Assembly (NCBI GenBank): GCA_947177485.1
Contig: CAMWUR010000006.1
Span: forward strand, 1-54,329
DNA: 54,329 nucleotides
Reading direction: 5' to 3'
Origin: an uncultured Helicobacter sp.
GTDB lineage: Bacteria > Campylobacterota > Campylobacteria > Campylobacterales > Helicobacteraceae
Position 1 is the first letter of the stretch, and every line of letters starts with the position of its first letter. Made by a program: the position numbers and the translations under genes. Shown piece after piece: positions 36,342-45,377 of this stretch. The notes under the pieces were generated by a model. It made no database searches and was not told the origin of the DNA. It worked only from the letters and a program-made list of their open reading frames with translations.

Positions 36342-37098
36342 GAGTTTGGAAAATAGTAAAATTCGTGTAGAGATTCCGCCTACAACACAAAGTGGTAAGA
36401 TTAGAGTAAAGACAAGAAATAGTTTTTATGAATATGGAATCCCAACGGCAACAAGGCAGATTCCATTCTCGCAAAAGCATTATATTGAATGGCAAATCGG
36501 CTATGATGTGGATAAGAGCGATAAAGAAAAACTTGCTTTAAGCACCTTGCAAGAGACGCATTTTGTAGGAGCAAATGAGAAAAATAAGGCACTTTATGAG
36601 TTAAGTGAATATTTATATTATTTTGTGCAGTGGGGAATTATCAACAAGGCAGAAATTGAAAATCTTTGCACATTTTTACAAAATCTTAAAAATGAGGATT
36701 TCATAGATAGTAGAGAGGATTTGCAGATTTTTAGAAGCCACCCAAAGCAAAAGCAAATTTTAGACATAGAATTTTATGTAAGCGAAGTGAAATATCCGCT
36801 TTTAGTTCATAAATTTGGTAATTTTGATGTGTTGGTTGAAATCATAATCAAAGAAAAGCAAAGAGCCATAGGAGTGCAACCTATGCTTTATGTGTGCTTT
36901 CCTATCACAGAATTATTGCCTAAAGAAAATATGCCGCTGCTTTTAGGCAGAGTATCAGAATCTAAAGAATGTGCTTATCTTTTGTTGGATTCTAAAGACA
37001 AAGATTTTTTACTAGAAATTTTTAAGATTTTTGGAATCTTAAGCAAGAATCATCGTTATGATGTGTTAAAAATTTTAAAGGTTATTAAAAATGGATAG
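36331..37098 (+). CDS. Probable restriction endonuclease paired with the adenine methyltransferase
   Basis: 255 aa beginning behind AGGGGAGCATT. The N-terminal region (SGKIRVKTRNSFYEYGIPTA) is basic and strand-rich. I see no clear PD-(D/E)xK core, which would fit a non-metal nuclease such as the R.PabI type known from Helicobacter, but this is a guess. Its role is inferred from the overlap with the methyltransferase gene and from three analogous pairs nearby. A diverged guaA 3' end follows at 37109. Confidence 0.5.
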   Translation: MRIESLENSKIRVEIPPTTQSGKIRVKTRNSFYEYGIPTATRQIPFSQKHYIEWQIGYDVDKSDKEKLALSTLQETHFVGANEKNKALYELSEYLYYFVQWGIINKAEIENLCTFLQNLKNEDFIDSREDLQIFRSHPKQKQILDIEFYVSEVKYPLLVHKFGNFDVLVEIIIKEKQRAIGVQPMLYVCFPITELLPKENMPLLLGRVSESKECAYLLLDSKDKDFLLEIFKIFGILSKNHRYDVLKILKVIKNG

Positions 37099-37108
37099 AA
37101 ATAAAATA

Positions 37109-37174
37109 GAGGGTATAAATTGCATGGTGTATAACATCACAAGCAAACCTCCGAGTAAATTAAAGTGAGAGTAG
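37109..37174 (+). pseudogene. Diverged copy of the guaA 3' end
   Basis: This 66-bp stretch aligns without gaps to the last 66 bp of guaA (34699-34764), including the stop region. About 51 of 66 bases match by eye, with a 16-bp exact core (ACATCACAAGCAAACC shared apart from later changes). Read in frame it gives EGINCMVYNITSKPPSKLK, against the real [19 protein letters not shown]. It has no upstream guaA sequence. It is best explained as the far end of an insertion at the guaA 3' end. Confidence 0.85.
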
Positions 37175-37176
37175 CA

Positions 37177-38787
37177 ATGACACAAGCTCTAACAAATAAT
37201 AAAGATTCCATACAAAAGAAATCTTTACTCACGCCCAAACAAGCGAGTATTTGGGCTAGTGAATATTTAGGGAAAAAAGTAACAAGCAATAATATTATCT
37301 ATCTGTTAAATTATGGGAAAATTGCAAATCATAGTGAAAATCTAAAAGAAAATTTGATTGATAAAAATGAGCTTAAGGTATATTATGATGATACAATCAA
37401 ATCACAAAAATGCTTGGAATCTCCTCTCTCTTTTGCGCAATACAAAGAAGCAGAGACGACTAAACATATCCATAGAATCCACCCCTATAAGGGCAAGTTT
37501 ATCCCTCAACTTGTGGAATATTTTTTAGATTCGCATATAGATTCTATCAAACGAGAAACTTATTTTAAACCCAATGATATTGTGCTAGATATTTTTGCAG
37601 GGAGTGGCACGACTTTATGCGTAGCAAATGAGCTAGGAATGAATGCAGTTGGGATTGATATTTCAATCTTTAATACTTTGCTTTGTAATGCTAAAGTTGC
37701 CAAATATGATTTAGAAGCCCTAGAAGTTGAACTTCTAAGACTTACAAACTGCCTAGAAAAACAGACAAAGAAACTACAAATTAGCTCTTTTGAATCTGCT
37801 TTAAATGACGCCTTGAGTGCATTTAATCAAGCTTATTTTCCCAATAAAACCTTTAAACGTCAAGTTGCCTTAAAACAGATTAATGAAAAAACTTATGGAG
37901 AGGCAAAAGCGCAGGAGTTTTTAAAAATTTATAATGACTTAGTGAAGCTTTATCATATTAACCTTAACACAAAGATGCAAGGAAGTTTTTTTGAAAAATG
38001 GTATATGGATTCTATAAGGGAGGAGATTATTTTACTTAAAAATGAAATTGCAAAAGCTCCCAAAGTTTTACAGGATATTTTACGCATTATTCTAAGTCGC
38101 ACAGCAAGAAGCACTCGCGCCACGACACATTCGGATTTAGCTACACTTTTAGAACCTATCACAGCGACTTATTATTGCAAAAAACACGGCAGAATTTGTA
38201 AGCCACTTTTTAGCATTGCAAAATGGTGGAAAGCTTATGCTAAAGATACTTTGAAGCGATTGAAAGAATTTGAATCTCTGCGAAGTGAAACGAAGCAACT
38301 TTGCTTGAATGCAGATTCTACAAATGTGGATATTATCGCTGCAGTGCAACAACAAGATAAAGCTTTTGCGCAACTTATCAAATCTCAAAAAATTGCTGGA
38401 ATCTTTAGCTCCCCGCCTTATGTGGGCTTAATTGATTACCACGAACAACACGCTTATGCCTATGATATTTTTGATTTGCTTCGCAAGGATAATTTAGAGA
38501 TTGGCAAGTTAAGCGAGGGGCAAAGCAAAAGCGCGCAAGAAACATATACTCAAGGCATAGCACAAGCTTTGAAAAACGCTAAAAGATTTTTAAAAGAGGA
38601 TTATAATATTTTTTTGGTTGCCAATGATAAATTTAATCTCTACCCAAAAATTGCAGAATTGGCGGGAATGCAAATTGTCAAAAAATACGATAGACCTGTG
38701 CTTAATCGTAGTGAAAAAGATAAAAATAGGTATAATGAGAGTATATTTCATTTGAGGGGGAGAGTGTGCAATGTTAAGCAAAATTGA
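37177..38787 (+). CDS. DNA methyltransferase, SPPY type
   Basis: 536 aa from the ATG at 37177 (a GTG at 37165 lies in the guaA-like remnant). Motif I is DIFAGSGTTLCVANELG (about 139-155) and the catalytic motif is FSSPPYVGLIDY (about 409-420). These are far apart, with a long helical recognition region between them. SSPPY suggests N4-cytosine or N6-adenine modification. The end overlaps the following endonuclease gene by 17 bp, forming a type II pair. IHRIHPYKGKFIPQLVEYFL before motif I is typical of this class. Confidence 0.85.
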   Translation: MTQALTNNKDSIQKKSLLTPKQASIWASEYLGKKVTSNNIIYLLNYGKIANHSENLKENLIDKNELKVYYDDTIKSQKCLESPLSFAQYKEAETTKHIHRIHPYKGKFIPQLVEYFLDSHIDSIKRETYFKPNDIVLDIFAGSGTTLCVANELGMNAVGIDISIFNTLLCNAKVAKYDLEALEVELLRLTNCLEKQTKKLQISSFESALNDALSAFNQAYFPNKTFKRQVALKQINEKTYGEAKAQEFLKIYNDLVKLYHINLNTKMQGSFFEKWYMDSIREEIILLKNEIAKAPKVLQDILRIILSRTARSTRATTHSDLATLLEPITATYYCKKHGRICKPLFSIAKWWKAYAKDTLKRLKEFESLRSETKQLCLNADSTNVDIIAAVQQQDKAFAQLIKSQKIAGIFSSPPYVGLIDYHEQHAYAYDIFDLLRKDNLEIGKLSEGQSKSAQETYTQGIAQALKNAKRFLKEDYNIFLVANDKFNLYPKIAELAGMQIVKKYDRPVLNRSEKDKNRYNESIFHLRGRVCNVKQN

Positions 38788-39520
38788 AATAAAAACCTTG
38801 CAAGAAATAGAATCCAAATACTATATGCAGCCTATGATTGCAAAAATCAATGCAGATATTTCTACTAAAACATTGAGTTTTCAAGAAATTTTTAATCATC
38901 TCTATGGCTATCTTGTAGATTGCAAAGACGAAGTAGACAATCTCATTCAAAAAAGAATCCAAAAAGGTGAGATTAAAGATGCTTCACAAGCAAGAAAAAG
39001 TATTGCTGGAAGTGCGTTTTCAAATCTTATCATTTGGGTGTTTCTTAAAAATAAAGAGCAAGGTAGGGTAAAGCAAAATATTTTCATTACTTCTAAAATT
39101 TCTTCTATCCCACAATGGCAAGATTTATTTTATATCAAAGTAGGAGAAGAGACACAAAAACCCGATGTGGATCTAGTGATTTATAGTTTGAATTCTAATG
39201 CAAAATTGCATAAATGTTTGATATTATCACTTAAGACTTCTTTACGGGAGAGAGCTGGACAAACTTATAAATGGAAGCTTTTAATGGAAATTGCTAACAC
39301 AGAAACTAGCATTAAAGAAAAGTATGATATTTCTTACAATCCTCCCATTTTGCCGCTTGTGTGTTTTGCTACCGTGAATTTTTATAATGAAATTAATAAC
39401 CCCCAACATAGAGGAATGTTTAAATTTTTTGATTGTGCATTTATTGGTAAAAATATACAAACAGGTGATTTTATCAAGCCCTTAAGTTGCCTCATTGATT
39501 ATATAAGCGAGAAACTCTAA
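38771..39520 (+). CDS. Probable type II restriction endonuclease (BsaWI-like?)
   Basis: 249 aa. A nuclease core appears as KPDVDLVIYS...LILSLKTSLRERAGQTYKWKL, that is an acidic residue followed by SxKTS and a basic helix, the pattern seen in BsaWI-type enzymes. It overlaps the methyltransferase genes on both sides (17 bp and TAATG 1 bp), so it is translated with them. Family placement is by eye only; role as cognate nuclease of the preceding methyltransferase is inferred from order. Confidence 0.7.
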   Translation: MLSKIEIKTLQEIESKYYMQPMIAKINADISTKTLSFQEIFNHLYGYLVDCKDEVDNLIQKRIQKGEIKDASQARKSIAGSAFSNLIIWVFLKNKEQGRVKQNIFITSKISSIPQWQDLFYIKVGEETQKPDVDLVIYSLNSNAKLHKCLILSLKTSLRERAGQTYKWKLLMEIANTETSIKEKYDISYNPPILPLVCFATVNFYNEINNPQHRGMFKFFDCAFIGKNIQTGDFIKPLSCLIDYISEKL

Positions 39521-40812
39521 TGACGCTTTTAGAAAAACCTTATCCCAATGTAGAATTGGTGTCAAAACACGCTATTAAAGATTCTAAAAAGCAAGGGTAT
39601 TTAGCAGCTCATAATTCCAAATACGACTTTTTGGGACAGTCTTATGCGTCAATGTATCCTAATTTGCATAAATATCCCGCAACAATGCTTCCTCAAATTG
39701 GGTTTGAATTGCTTAAGGAATTTAAAGCCAAGAAAAGTAATCTTTTAGACCCATTTTGCGGGAGTGGAAGTAGCTTTATAAGCGGTTTAGAATATGGGAT
39801 TAGGCATTTTGCAGGTTTTGACTTAAATCCTTTAGCGATGATGATTTCAAAGGCAAGAATGACTTATATAGAATCTTCTTACCTTATAAAAGAAAAAGAG
39901 AAACTCTTACATCGCATAGAATCTAAAAATGAATCGCCTTTGGATTCTAATCCTTTAGAAAATATTACAAATCTTGATTTTTGGATAGAGAAAAATGCAC
40001 AACTAGATTTAAAATTGATTTTTTCTTGTCTTAAAAATTTAGAGAACAAAAATGTGCAAAATCTCTTTATGCTTGGTTTTAGTGAGACTTTGCGAGAGTG
40101 TAGCTATACTCGCAACAATGAATTTAAACTCTTTAGAATGAAAGATTATGAACATTATAAACCCAATGTGTATGCTATTTTTGCTAAAAATATAGAATCT
40201 CTTGTAAAAGATTATTTGCAATTTTATCAACCTAAACTCCAAGGAATTAGCCTCAATCTTAGTAATACAAATTTTCAAAATTCAAAGCAAAAATTTGATA
40301 CTTTGCTGACAAGCCCACCTTATGGCGATTCTAAAACTACGGTTGCGTATGGACAATTTAGCACTTTTATCAATGAGTGGCTAGGTTTTAAAGACGCTAG
40401 GAAATTAGATTCTAAACTTATAGGTGGAATAAAGGCTCAAAAGCCTTATAATAGAGGCTTGATAAAAGATTATATTTTAGAAATTTCTACAATAGACAAA
40501 AAAAGAGCCTTAGAAATCTCAAGTTTTTATTTTGATTTAGAATCTAGTATTAAAACTCTCATAGATTCTATAAATATTGGCGGCAAAATATTTTTTATCG
40601 TAGGTAATCGTAGAGTAAAAAATATAGAGCTCCCTACTGATAAGTTTATCGCTGAAGTGTTTTGCAATAATGGTTTTACACATTTACAAACCATTAAGCG
40701 CAAAATTTCTAACAAATCAATGCCACTTAAAAATTCCCCAACAAATAAAGCGGGGATTCTTTCACGCACGATGAATGAGGAATATATTGTAATATGCGAG
40801 AAGAGGAGTTAA
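39520..40812 (+). CDS. DNA methyltransferase, TSPPY type (probably N4-cytosine)
   Basis: 430 aa. Motif I is LLDPFCGSGSSFISGLEYG (about 75-93), followed by GFDLNPLAMMISKAR. The catalytic motif LLTSPPYGDSKTTVAYGQFS lies at about 260-280. The TSPPY form is most common in N4-cytosine methyltransferases. The ATG overlaps the stop of the preceding endonuclease by one base. The next gene starts 4 bp after its end, giving a compact pair. Confidence 0.87.
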   Translation: MTLLEKPYPNVELVSKHAIKDSKKQGYLAAHNSKYDFLGQSYASMYPNLHKYPATMLPQIGFELLKEFKAKKSNLLDPFCGSGSSFISGLEYGIRHFAGFDLNPLAMMISKARMTYIESSYLIKEKEKLLHRIESKNESPLDSNPLENITNLDFWIEKNAQLDLKLIFSCLKNLENKNVQNLFMLGFSETLRECSYTRNNEFKLFRMKDYEHYKPNVYAIFAKNIESLVKDYLQFYQPKLQGISLNLSNTNFQNSKQKFDTLLTSPPYGDSKTTVAYGQFSTFINEWLGFKDARKLDSKLIGGIKAQKPYNRGLIKDYILEISTIDKKRALEISSFYFDLESSIKTLIDSINIGGKIFFIVGNRRVKNIELPTDKFIAEVFCNNGFTHLQTIKRKISNKSMPLKNSPTNKAGILSRTMNEEYIVICEKRS

Positions 40813-40816
40813 AATA

Positions 40817-41584
40817 ATGCAAACTCTTAAAAACAATATCAAAAATCGCCTTATTTTAAGTTTGCGTAATAAGTTTGAAAACTACAAGCCCGAAACTTCT
40901 TCTATGCCCTTTCATACAAGACTTTTAGGCAAAGATAGAATGGCACTTTATAGCTTTATCCAAAGCCTCAATACTAATTTTGGCACAAGTATCTTTGAGC
41001 CTGTGGCGGAGGAATTAGCTAAGGCATATTTTGATAAGATTGAGCGGCAAATAGCAGTTACAAATACAATTACCAAAGAAGCACAAAGAGTGATACAAGA
41101 TATTATGGATTCTTTAGAAAGTGGTAATTCTAAACCCAACAAAAACGAGGAAATCGCTAGAATCTTAGCGGTTTCACAAAGTGGAGAAACAAGCATTATC
41201 AAACCTACAAAGGTGGATTTGTTTTTGCAAAAGGGTAATAATGTATATTTGATTGATATTAAAACTGCTAAACCAAACAAGGGTGGATTTAAAGAGTTTA
41301 AACGTACACTTTTAACGTGGATAGCATGTTTTGCTTATAGTAATCCAAATTTTAATATTCAGTCACTTATCGCCATTCCCTATAATCCCTATGAACTAAA
41401 ACCTTATGAACGATGGACGATGGCAGGAATGCTAGATTTACAAGCAGAACTCAAAGTTGCCCATGAATTTTGGGATTTTCTAGGTGGAACAGGAAGCTAT
41501 GAGCTCATTTTGTCTGCTTTTGAAGAGGTTGGGTGTGAAATGAGAGGAGAAATTGATGAGTATTTTAAGAAATTTCAAAAATAA
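40817..41584 (+). CDS. Type II restriction endonuclease, TdeIII-like
   Basis: 255 aa with a clear PD-(D/E)xK-type core, KVDLFLQ...VYLIDIKTAKPNKGGF (about 133-155), in which the acidic residue and DIK supply metal binding. The phrase DIKTAKPNKG and the following helix resemble the TdeIII family. It is immediately downstream of the TSPPY methyltransferase. It ends the restriction block; the next gene lies on the opposite strand. Confidence 0.78.
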   Translation: MQTLKNNIKNRLILSLRNKFENYKPETSSMPFHTRLLGKDRMALYSFIQSLNTNFGTSIFEPVAEELAKAYFDKIERQIAVTNTITKEAQRVIQDIMDSLESGNSKPNKNEEIARILAVSQSGETSIIKPTKVDLFLQKGNNVYLIDIKTAKPNKGGFKEFKRTLLTWIACFAYSNPNFNIQSLIAIPYNPYELKPYERWTMAGMLDLQAELKVAHEFWDFLGGTGSYELILSAFEEVGCEMRGEIDEYFKKFQK

Positions 41585-41635
41585 TATGGCATCTCTCTTC
41601 AATTTTCTTTACTGATATTGCACAAATATTCAAAA

Positions 41636-42418
41636 TTATACAAGCTTTCCCCGATAAAGATTTGCAAATTCTTTTGCAATGCGGGCATTGCGGCTACCTT
41701 TTTGTGTCGCATAATTGAGTGCTTTTTGTTGCCATTGGGAGTCTTGGTCAGAAATCATATCAAGCTCATGGGCAATCAATTCAAGATATTCTGCATTTCC
41801 TAAGGTATAGAATCCTATCGCAATACCAAATCTATCACTCAATGAAATAATTTCATCGCATATATCATTTTGATGTAGAATCTGCGAAGTATCTTGCACA
41901 TATTCTTCCAGTAATAAATGGCGCAAATTCGACGTAGCATAGAAAGTAACATTGTCGGCAGCTTTTTCAAACCCTCCATCAAGAATTCGTTTCAATGGCT
42001 TATAGCTTTCATCATCACGATTAAACGATAAATCATCACAAAAGAGAACAAATTTATAGGGCAAATCTCGAATAAAATCAAGGATAAAGGGTAGAATGGA
42101 TAAATCTTGCTTATCGATTTCAATGACACGCAAATTTGTTTCTGTATCATGCAAAAAAGAGCTTAGAATCGCGCGCATACTCGAGGTTTTACCACAGCCA
42201 CGTGCACCCCAAAAAAGAGCATGGGAATAGGGGCGTTCACAAAGTAAATTTTGTGTATTTGCCTTTAAGAGCGCGATGGGTTCATCAATACCAACAAACG
42301 ATTCTAAAGACGTTCTGTCAAGCGCCGTAATAGGACGTAAATAACCTCCAAATTGCCCAACTTCGCCACGATAGATGCACGCTTTTGTTGTGCGAAAGTC
42401 AATCTCAAAAGTTTTCAT
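41636..42418 (-). CDS. DUF815-family AAA ATPase
   Basis: 260 aa. The Walker A motif is WGARGCGKTSS, followed by VIEIDKQDL and the Walker B-like FVLFCDDLSF. ATSNLRHLL is a sensor-1-like segment and SLSDRFGIAIGFY resembles the DUF815 arginine-finger region. The N-terminus (YLRPITALDRTSLESFVGID) also fits DUF815. The biological role of the family is not established. It starts behind AGGAG with a 14-bp perfect inverted repeat just upstream. Confidence 0.85.
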   Translation of the reverse strand: MKTFEIDFRTTKACIYRGEVGQFGGYLRPITALDRTSLESFVGIDEPIALLKANTQNLLCERPYSHALFWGARGCGKTSSMRAILSSFLHDTETNLRVIEIDKQDLSILPFILDFIRDLPYKFVLFCDDLSFNRDDESYKPLKRILDGGFEKAADNVTFYATSNLRHLLLEEYVQDTSQILHQNDICDEIISLSDRFGIAIGFYTLGNAEYLELIAHELDMISDQDSQWQQKALNYATQKGSRNARIAKEFANLYRGKLV

Positions 42419-42433
42419 TTTTAAACTCCTATT

Positions 42434-42467
42434 ATTAGTTATATTTTCTTAGTAAAATATAACTAAT
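42434..42467. promoter_or_regulatory. 14-bp perfect inverted repeat before the DUF815 gene
   Basis: ATTAGTTATATTTT (42434-42447) and its exact reverse complement (42454-42467) enclose a 6-bp loop, between the SLAC1-type gene and the DUF815 start. It could be an operator overlapping the DUF815 promoter or a hairpin at the end of the upstream transcript. There is no following T-run. Confidence 0.7.
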
Positions 42468-42485
42468 GTTTCATGATTCAAGATT

Positions 42486-43667
42486 CTATGCAAGATTTTG
42501 TAGCTCACCCCGAAAAATCCCAAACAATGTGCGTACAATGAGCCATACAAAGACAAGGGTTACTGATAGTAAAAGGGTCAATGAAAGAATTGAAAAGATG
42601 GTAGCAAGCATGTGTGCGGAAGAAGAAATCGGCAAATTAGTGTTTGAAAGCTCTAAAATTCCTGTGTTAATTTTTATACTCGCAATACACATTGCTGCTA
42701 ATGGAAAGCTGATTGCCCACCATGAGATTCGAAATGGACAACATTTTCTAATCTGAACAATTTGAGGGGATAATGCTAACAATAAAAACAAACCAACTAA
42801 AAAGAGAATATAAGGTATAGAATTGATTGCAAAAATACCAGAATCAACGCTCATCATGGATGCCTGCATAGAAATGAATACTGCATGCGTACTCACGCCA
42901 GCACCAAAGGGCGCGAGCAAAACAACCAAAGTGGGCATGAGTTTATCGGGGAGTTTGGCAAAAAAGACAATACGCGCAAAGATAAGCGTGCAAAGCACGA
43001 TTGTAAAAGAAAAGCCCACAGCCATGCAAAAGATTGTGATGAAAAATCCTAAGTCTGGCATTGTTTGAATTTGTGGAAAAAGGGGTAATGCAAGAGGTAA
43101 ATCGAGCAAACCCACAACAGGAATAATCCACGCTGGCGTAATATGCGCAAGCTCAAATTTATGGCAAATCCAAAATTGGACAATATGCACACTAAAAATA
43201 GACATTAATACAGCACCAAAAATCCACACAGCAAAGCTGATTGTTTCAGGGATTCCAACCCGCTGGAGTACAAAGGGTAAGAGGAGTAGAGAAATACAGA
43301 TTGTAGCAAAGAAAGGACGCGTTACTGGCGAAAGAAATTCTTGTTGGCAGCTATCAAAACTTGTTATGGTTTTGAGGCTATACGTTATGCCCAATGCCAC
43401 AAAAGCCGCAATGGCAAAAGCAGCAAAAATGAGCGACAGCATATCAGCAAAAGGTGCAAAAGAGGATGGGACAATGCAGGTTGCATTCTGTTGCGGCTCT
43501 GTGGCACAAACCAAGCTTAGTTGCGCCATTGCATGCCATGCCGCACACATTGCACTTAGTCCCATACACGCGCCAAAAAAACTCACGGGCAGATAGCCCA
43601 AAATGCCCTTTCTATCGCGAGATTCTTGCTTCTCTATATTTCCTTGAATGGCTTGTTCTCGTGGCAT
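42486..43667 (-). CDS. SLAC1/TehA-family anion channel or dicarboxylate transporter
   Basis: 393 aa with about ten transmembrane helices. The N-terminal LPVSFFGACMGLSAMCAAWH and FFATICISLLLLPF are the conserved start of the TDT family (TehA, plant SLAC1). These are channels or exporters for small anions, some linked to tellurite resistance. Substrate cannot be told. A TATAAT box lies about 55 bp upstream of the start, after the MFS gene on the same strand. Confidence 0.82.
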   Translation of the reverse strand: MPREQAIQGNIEKQESRDRKGILGYLPVSFFGACMGLSAMCAAWHAMAQLSLVCATEPQQNATCIVPSSFAPFADMLSLIFAAFAIAAFVALGITYSLKTITSFDSCQQEFLSPVTRPFFATICISLLLLPFVLQRVGIPETISFAVWIFGAVLMSIFSVHIVQFWICHKFELAHITPAWIIPVVGLLDLPLALPLFPQIQTMPDLGFFITIFCMAVGFSFTIVLCTLIFARIVFFAKLPDKLMPTLVVLLAPFGAGVSTHAVFISMQASMMSVDSGIFAINSIPYILFLVGLFLLLALSPQIVQIRKCCPFRISWWAISFPLAAMCIASIKINTGILELSNTNLPISSSAHMLATIFSILSLTLLLSVTLVFVWLIVRTLFGIFRGELQNLA

Positions 43668-43722
43668 TAGGATTCCTTTGATTCCTAAGTTTAGATACTA
43701 TGTGTCGTTTCTCTCAACAACT

Positions 43723-43728
43723 ATTATA
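43723..43728 (-). promoter_or_regulatory. Candidate -10 box for the SLAC1/TehA-type gene
   Basis: Reads TATAAT on the minus strand within GCATTATAATAGTTG. The leader to the ATG at 43667 would be about 50 bases. Confidence 0.45.
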
Positions 43729-43768
43729 ATGCAAATCGTTAAATATAGTATAAATATTAGATAAATAT

Positions 43769-45232
43769 TTACCTTGTTTGTTGTCTCAATAGCACCCAAA
43801 CAGCAAAGCTTAAGAGAAGACTTAGGATTCCTAAGATTCCAATGACAATGAAAAATGCTTGAAGATACAGATGTAAAGCCTCACTTTGTAACTTAAGATT
43901 TTCAATCAAACCTAGATTTCCACTTGCAATGATAGAGGCATAAGAATGCAGAGAATTACTGCTGTTTGTGGCGATGAATGCTTGCATAAGAGCGCCATAG
44001 AGTGCAACACCCAAAGCTTCAGAACCTAACCGAAATGAGTTGAGTACACCTGCTGCAAATCCGGATTTTTCTATATCAACGCTACTTAATGCGAGTCTAT
44101 CGATTGCCCCCGCATGCAATCCCATGCCACAACCGATGATAAACAATACTAATAGAATCAAGGGAACTTGCATTGCGCCACTTAAAAAATATAAAACTAC
44201 CAAGAGCAAGAACAATCCCAAGCTCATCATCAAAGACACCATAAGTGCAAAAAGTTTAGGGCTCATTTCTTTGCTTAAAAACCTTGCTGCTAGGATTGGA
44301 CAAAAGAGCATGGGTGCAGTGAGCGCAAGCATAAAAACTCCAACAAATGAAGCAGATAAGTTAAATACGGCAGAGAGAAAAATCGGGAAATATGTGAGCA
44401 AAACCACAAAACTGAAACCAGCAATCACTGTAACAAGTGTAAGTCCAACAAAAGTTGGATTATTCAAAACCGCAATATCCAAAAATGGCGTTTTATTATG
44501 ATAATAACATTTCTTTTGATGCCATACGAAAATAATACCTATCGCAATGCAAAGAACAAAAAGTACAAGTACATAAGCCTGATGACAATCATTAAGATTC
44601 ATAATAGAAAACATCAAGCCCAACATGAACGCAAGAAACAAGATTGCACCCATTATGTCAAAATCAAAAATTTGTTGATTCTGCTTTTCTTTGGGTAATA
44701 AAAATATGAGCACAAAAACAATAATAAGGATTAGGAAATGGAAGATAAAAATTGCTTGATAAGCAAAAATGTCAATCAAAAAACCACTCATTGTGGGTCC
44801 GAGCGTGATTCCAAGCCCAGCCGTTGTGCCAAAAGCCGCAAATACTTTAGCATGGTCTTTCGCGCTAAAAGTATGGATTAAAAGCGTGCTACCGCACGCA
44901 AAAACGCTTGCCCCACCAATACCCGCACACACGCGAGCAATATCGAGCCATAAAAGCGTGGGTGCAAAAGCAGAAAATAGCGAGGCGACAAGATAGAGTG
45001 CCACGCCTGTAAGCAAACAATGTTTTGCGCCCCATTTATCGTTGATTGCGCCCCAAATCAATGTAAAGCACGCAAAAAAGAGGTTGAAACCATTCACGAC
45101 CCATTGCAACAGCACGGAATCGCTCCCAAGTTTTTGGGCGATATAGGGTAGGGCAATGGCTGTGCCAGAAATCGAACTTGGCACAACAAAAACAGCAAGC
45201 AAGATACTGCAAAGAACGAGAGTTTGAGACAT
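43769..45232 (-). CDS. MFS drug exporter, 14-helix DHA2 type
   Basis: 487 aa with roughly 14 transmembrane helices. The loop 2-3 signature is present (WGAINDKWGAKHCLLTG), and helix 5 has the antiporter-type GLGITLGPTMSGFL (motif C). This places it with proton-driven multidrug exporters. It is divergent from an Rrf2-type regulator across a region with palindromes, so induction through that regulator is likely. The substrate is unknown. Confidence 0.88.
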   Translation of the reverse strand: MSQTLVLCSILLAVFVVPSSISGTAIALPYIAQKLGSDSVLLQWVVNGFNLFFACFTLIWGAINDKWGAKHCLLTGVALYLVASLFSAFAPTLLWLDIARVCAGIGGASVFACGSTLLIHTFSAKDHAKVFAAFGTTAGLGITLGPTMSGFLIDIFAYQAIFIFHFLILIIVFVLIFLLPKEKQNQQIFDFDIMGAILFLAFMLGLMFSIMNLNDCHQAYVLVLFVLCIAIGIIFVWHQKKCYYHNKTPFLDIAVLNNPTFVGLTLVTVIAGFSFVVLLTYFPIFLSAVFNLSASFVGVFMLALTAPMLFCPILAARFLSKEMSPKLFALMVSLMMSLGLFLLLVVLYFLSGAMQVPLILLVLFIIGCGMGLHAGAIDRLALSSVDIEKSGFAAGVLNSFRLGSEALGVALYGALMQAFIATNSSNSLHSYASIIASGNLGLIENLKLQSEALHLYLQAFFIVIGILGILSLLLSFAVWVLLRQQTR

Positions 45233-45259
45233 TGTAACTCCTTTGATTCTATGGTGTCT

Positions 45260-45291
45260 TTGTTATAATGTAATAAATTATATTATAACAA
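45260..45291. promoter_or_regulatory. 32-bp near-perfect palindrome between the MFS and Rrf2 genes
   Basis: TTGTTATAATGTAATA followed by AATTATATTATAACAA; the arms differ at one position plus the centre. It overlaps TATAAT-like -10 sequences in both directions, as expected for an Rrf2 operator controlling the divergent pair. Confidence 0.75.
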
Positions 45292-45316
45292 AAATATGGC
45301 GCAGTGTAACAGATTT

Positions 45317-45340
45317 TTGTTATCATGTCAAGTGTAACAA
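45317..45340. promoter_or_regulatory. Second imperfect operator-like palindrome
   Basis: TTGTTA...TAACAA over 24 bp, sharing the outer half-sites of the palindrome at 45260. It lies 38 bp before the Rrf2 ATG. An additional TGTAACA half-site is at 45305. Confidence 0.5.
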
Positions 45341-45377
45341 CGGAGCGATTATTATAAATAATACATAAAGGATTAGT

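Noticed and set aside
37165-37176. GTG start for the SSPPY methyltransferase
   Set aside because: The GTG is part of the guaA 3'-end remnant; the ATG at 37177 is more natural.
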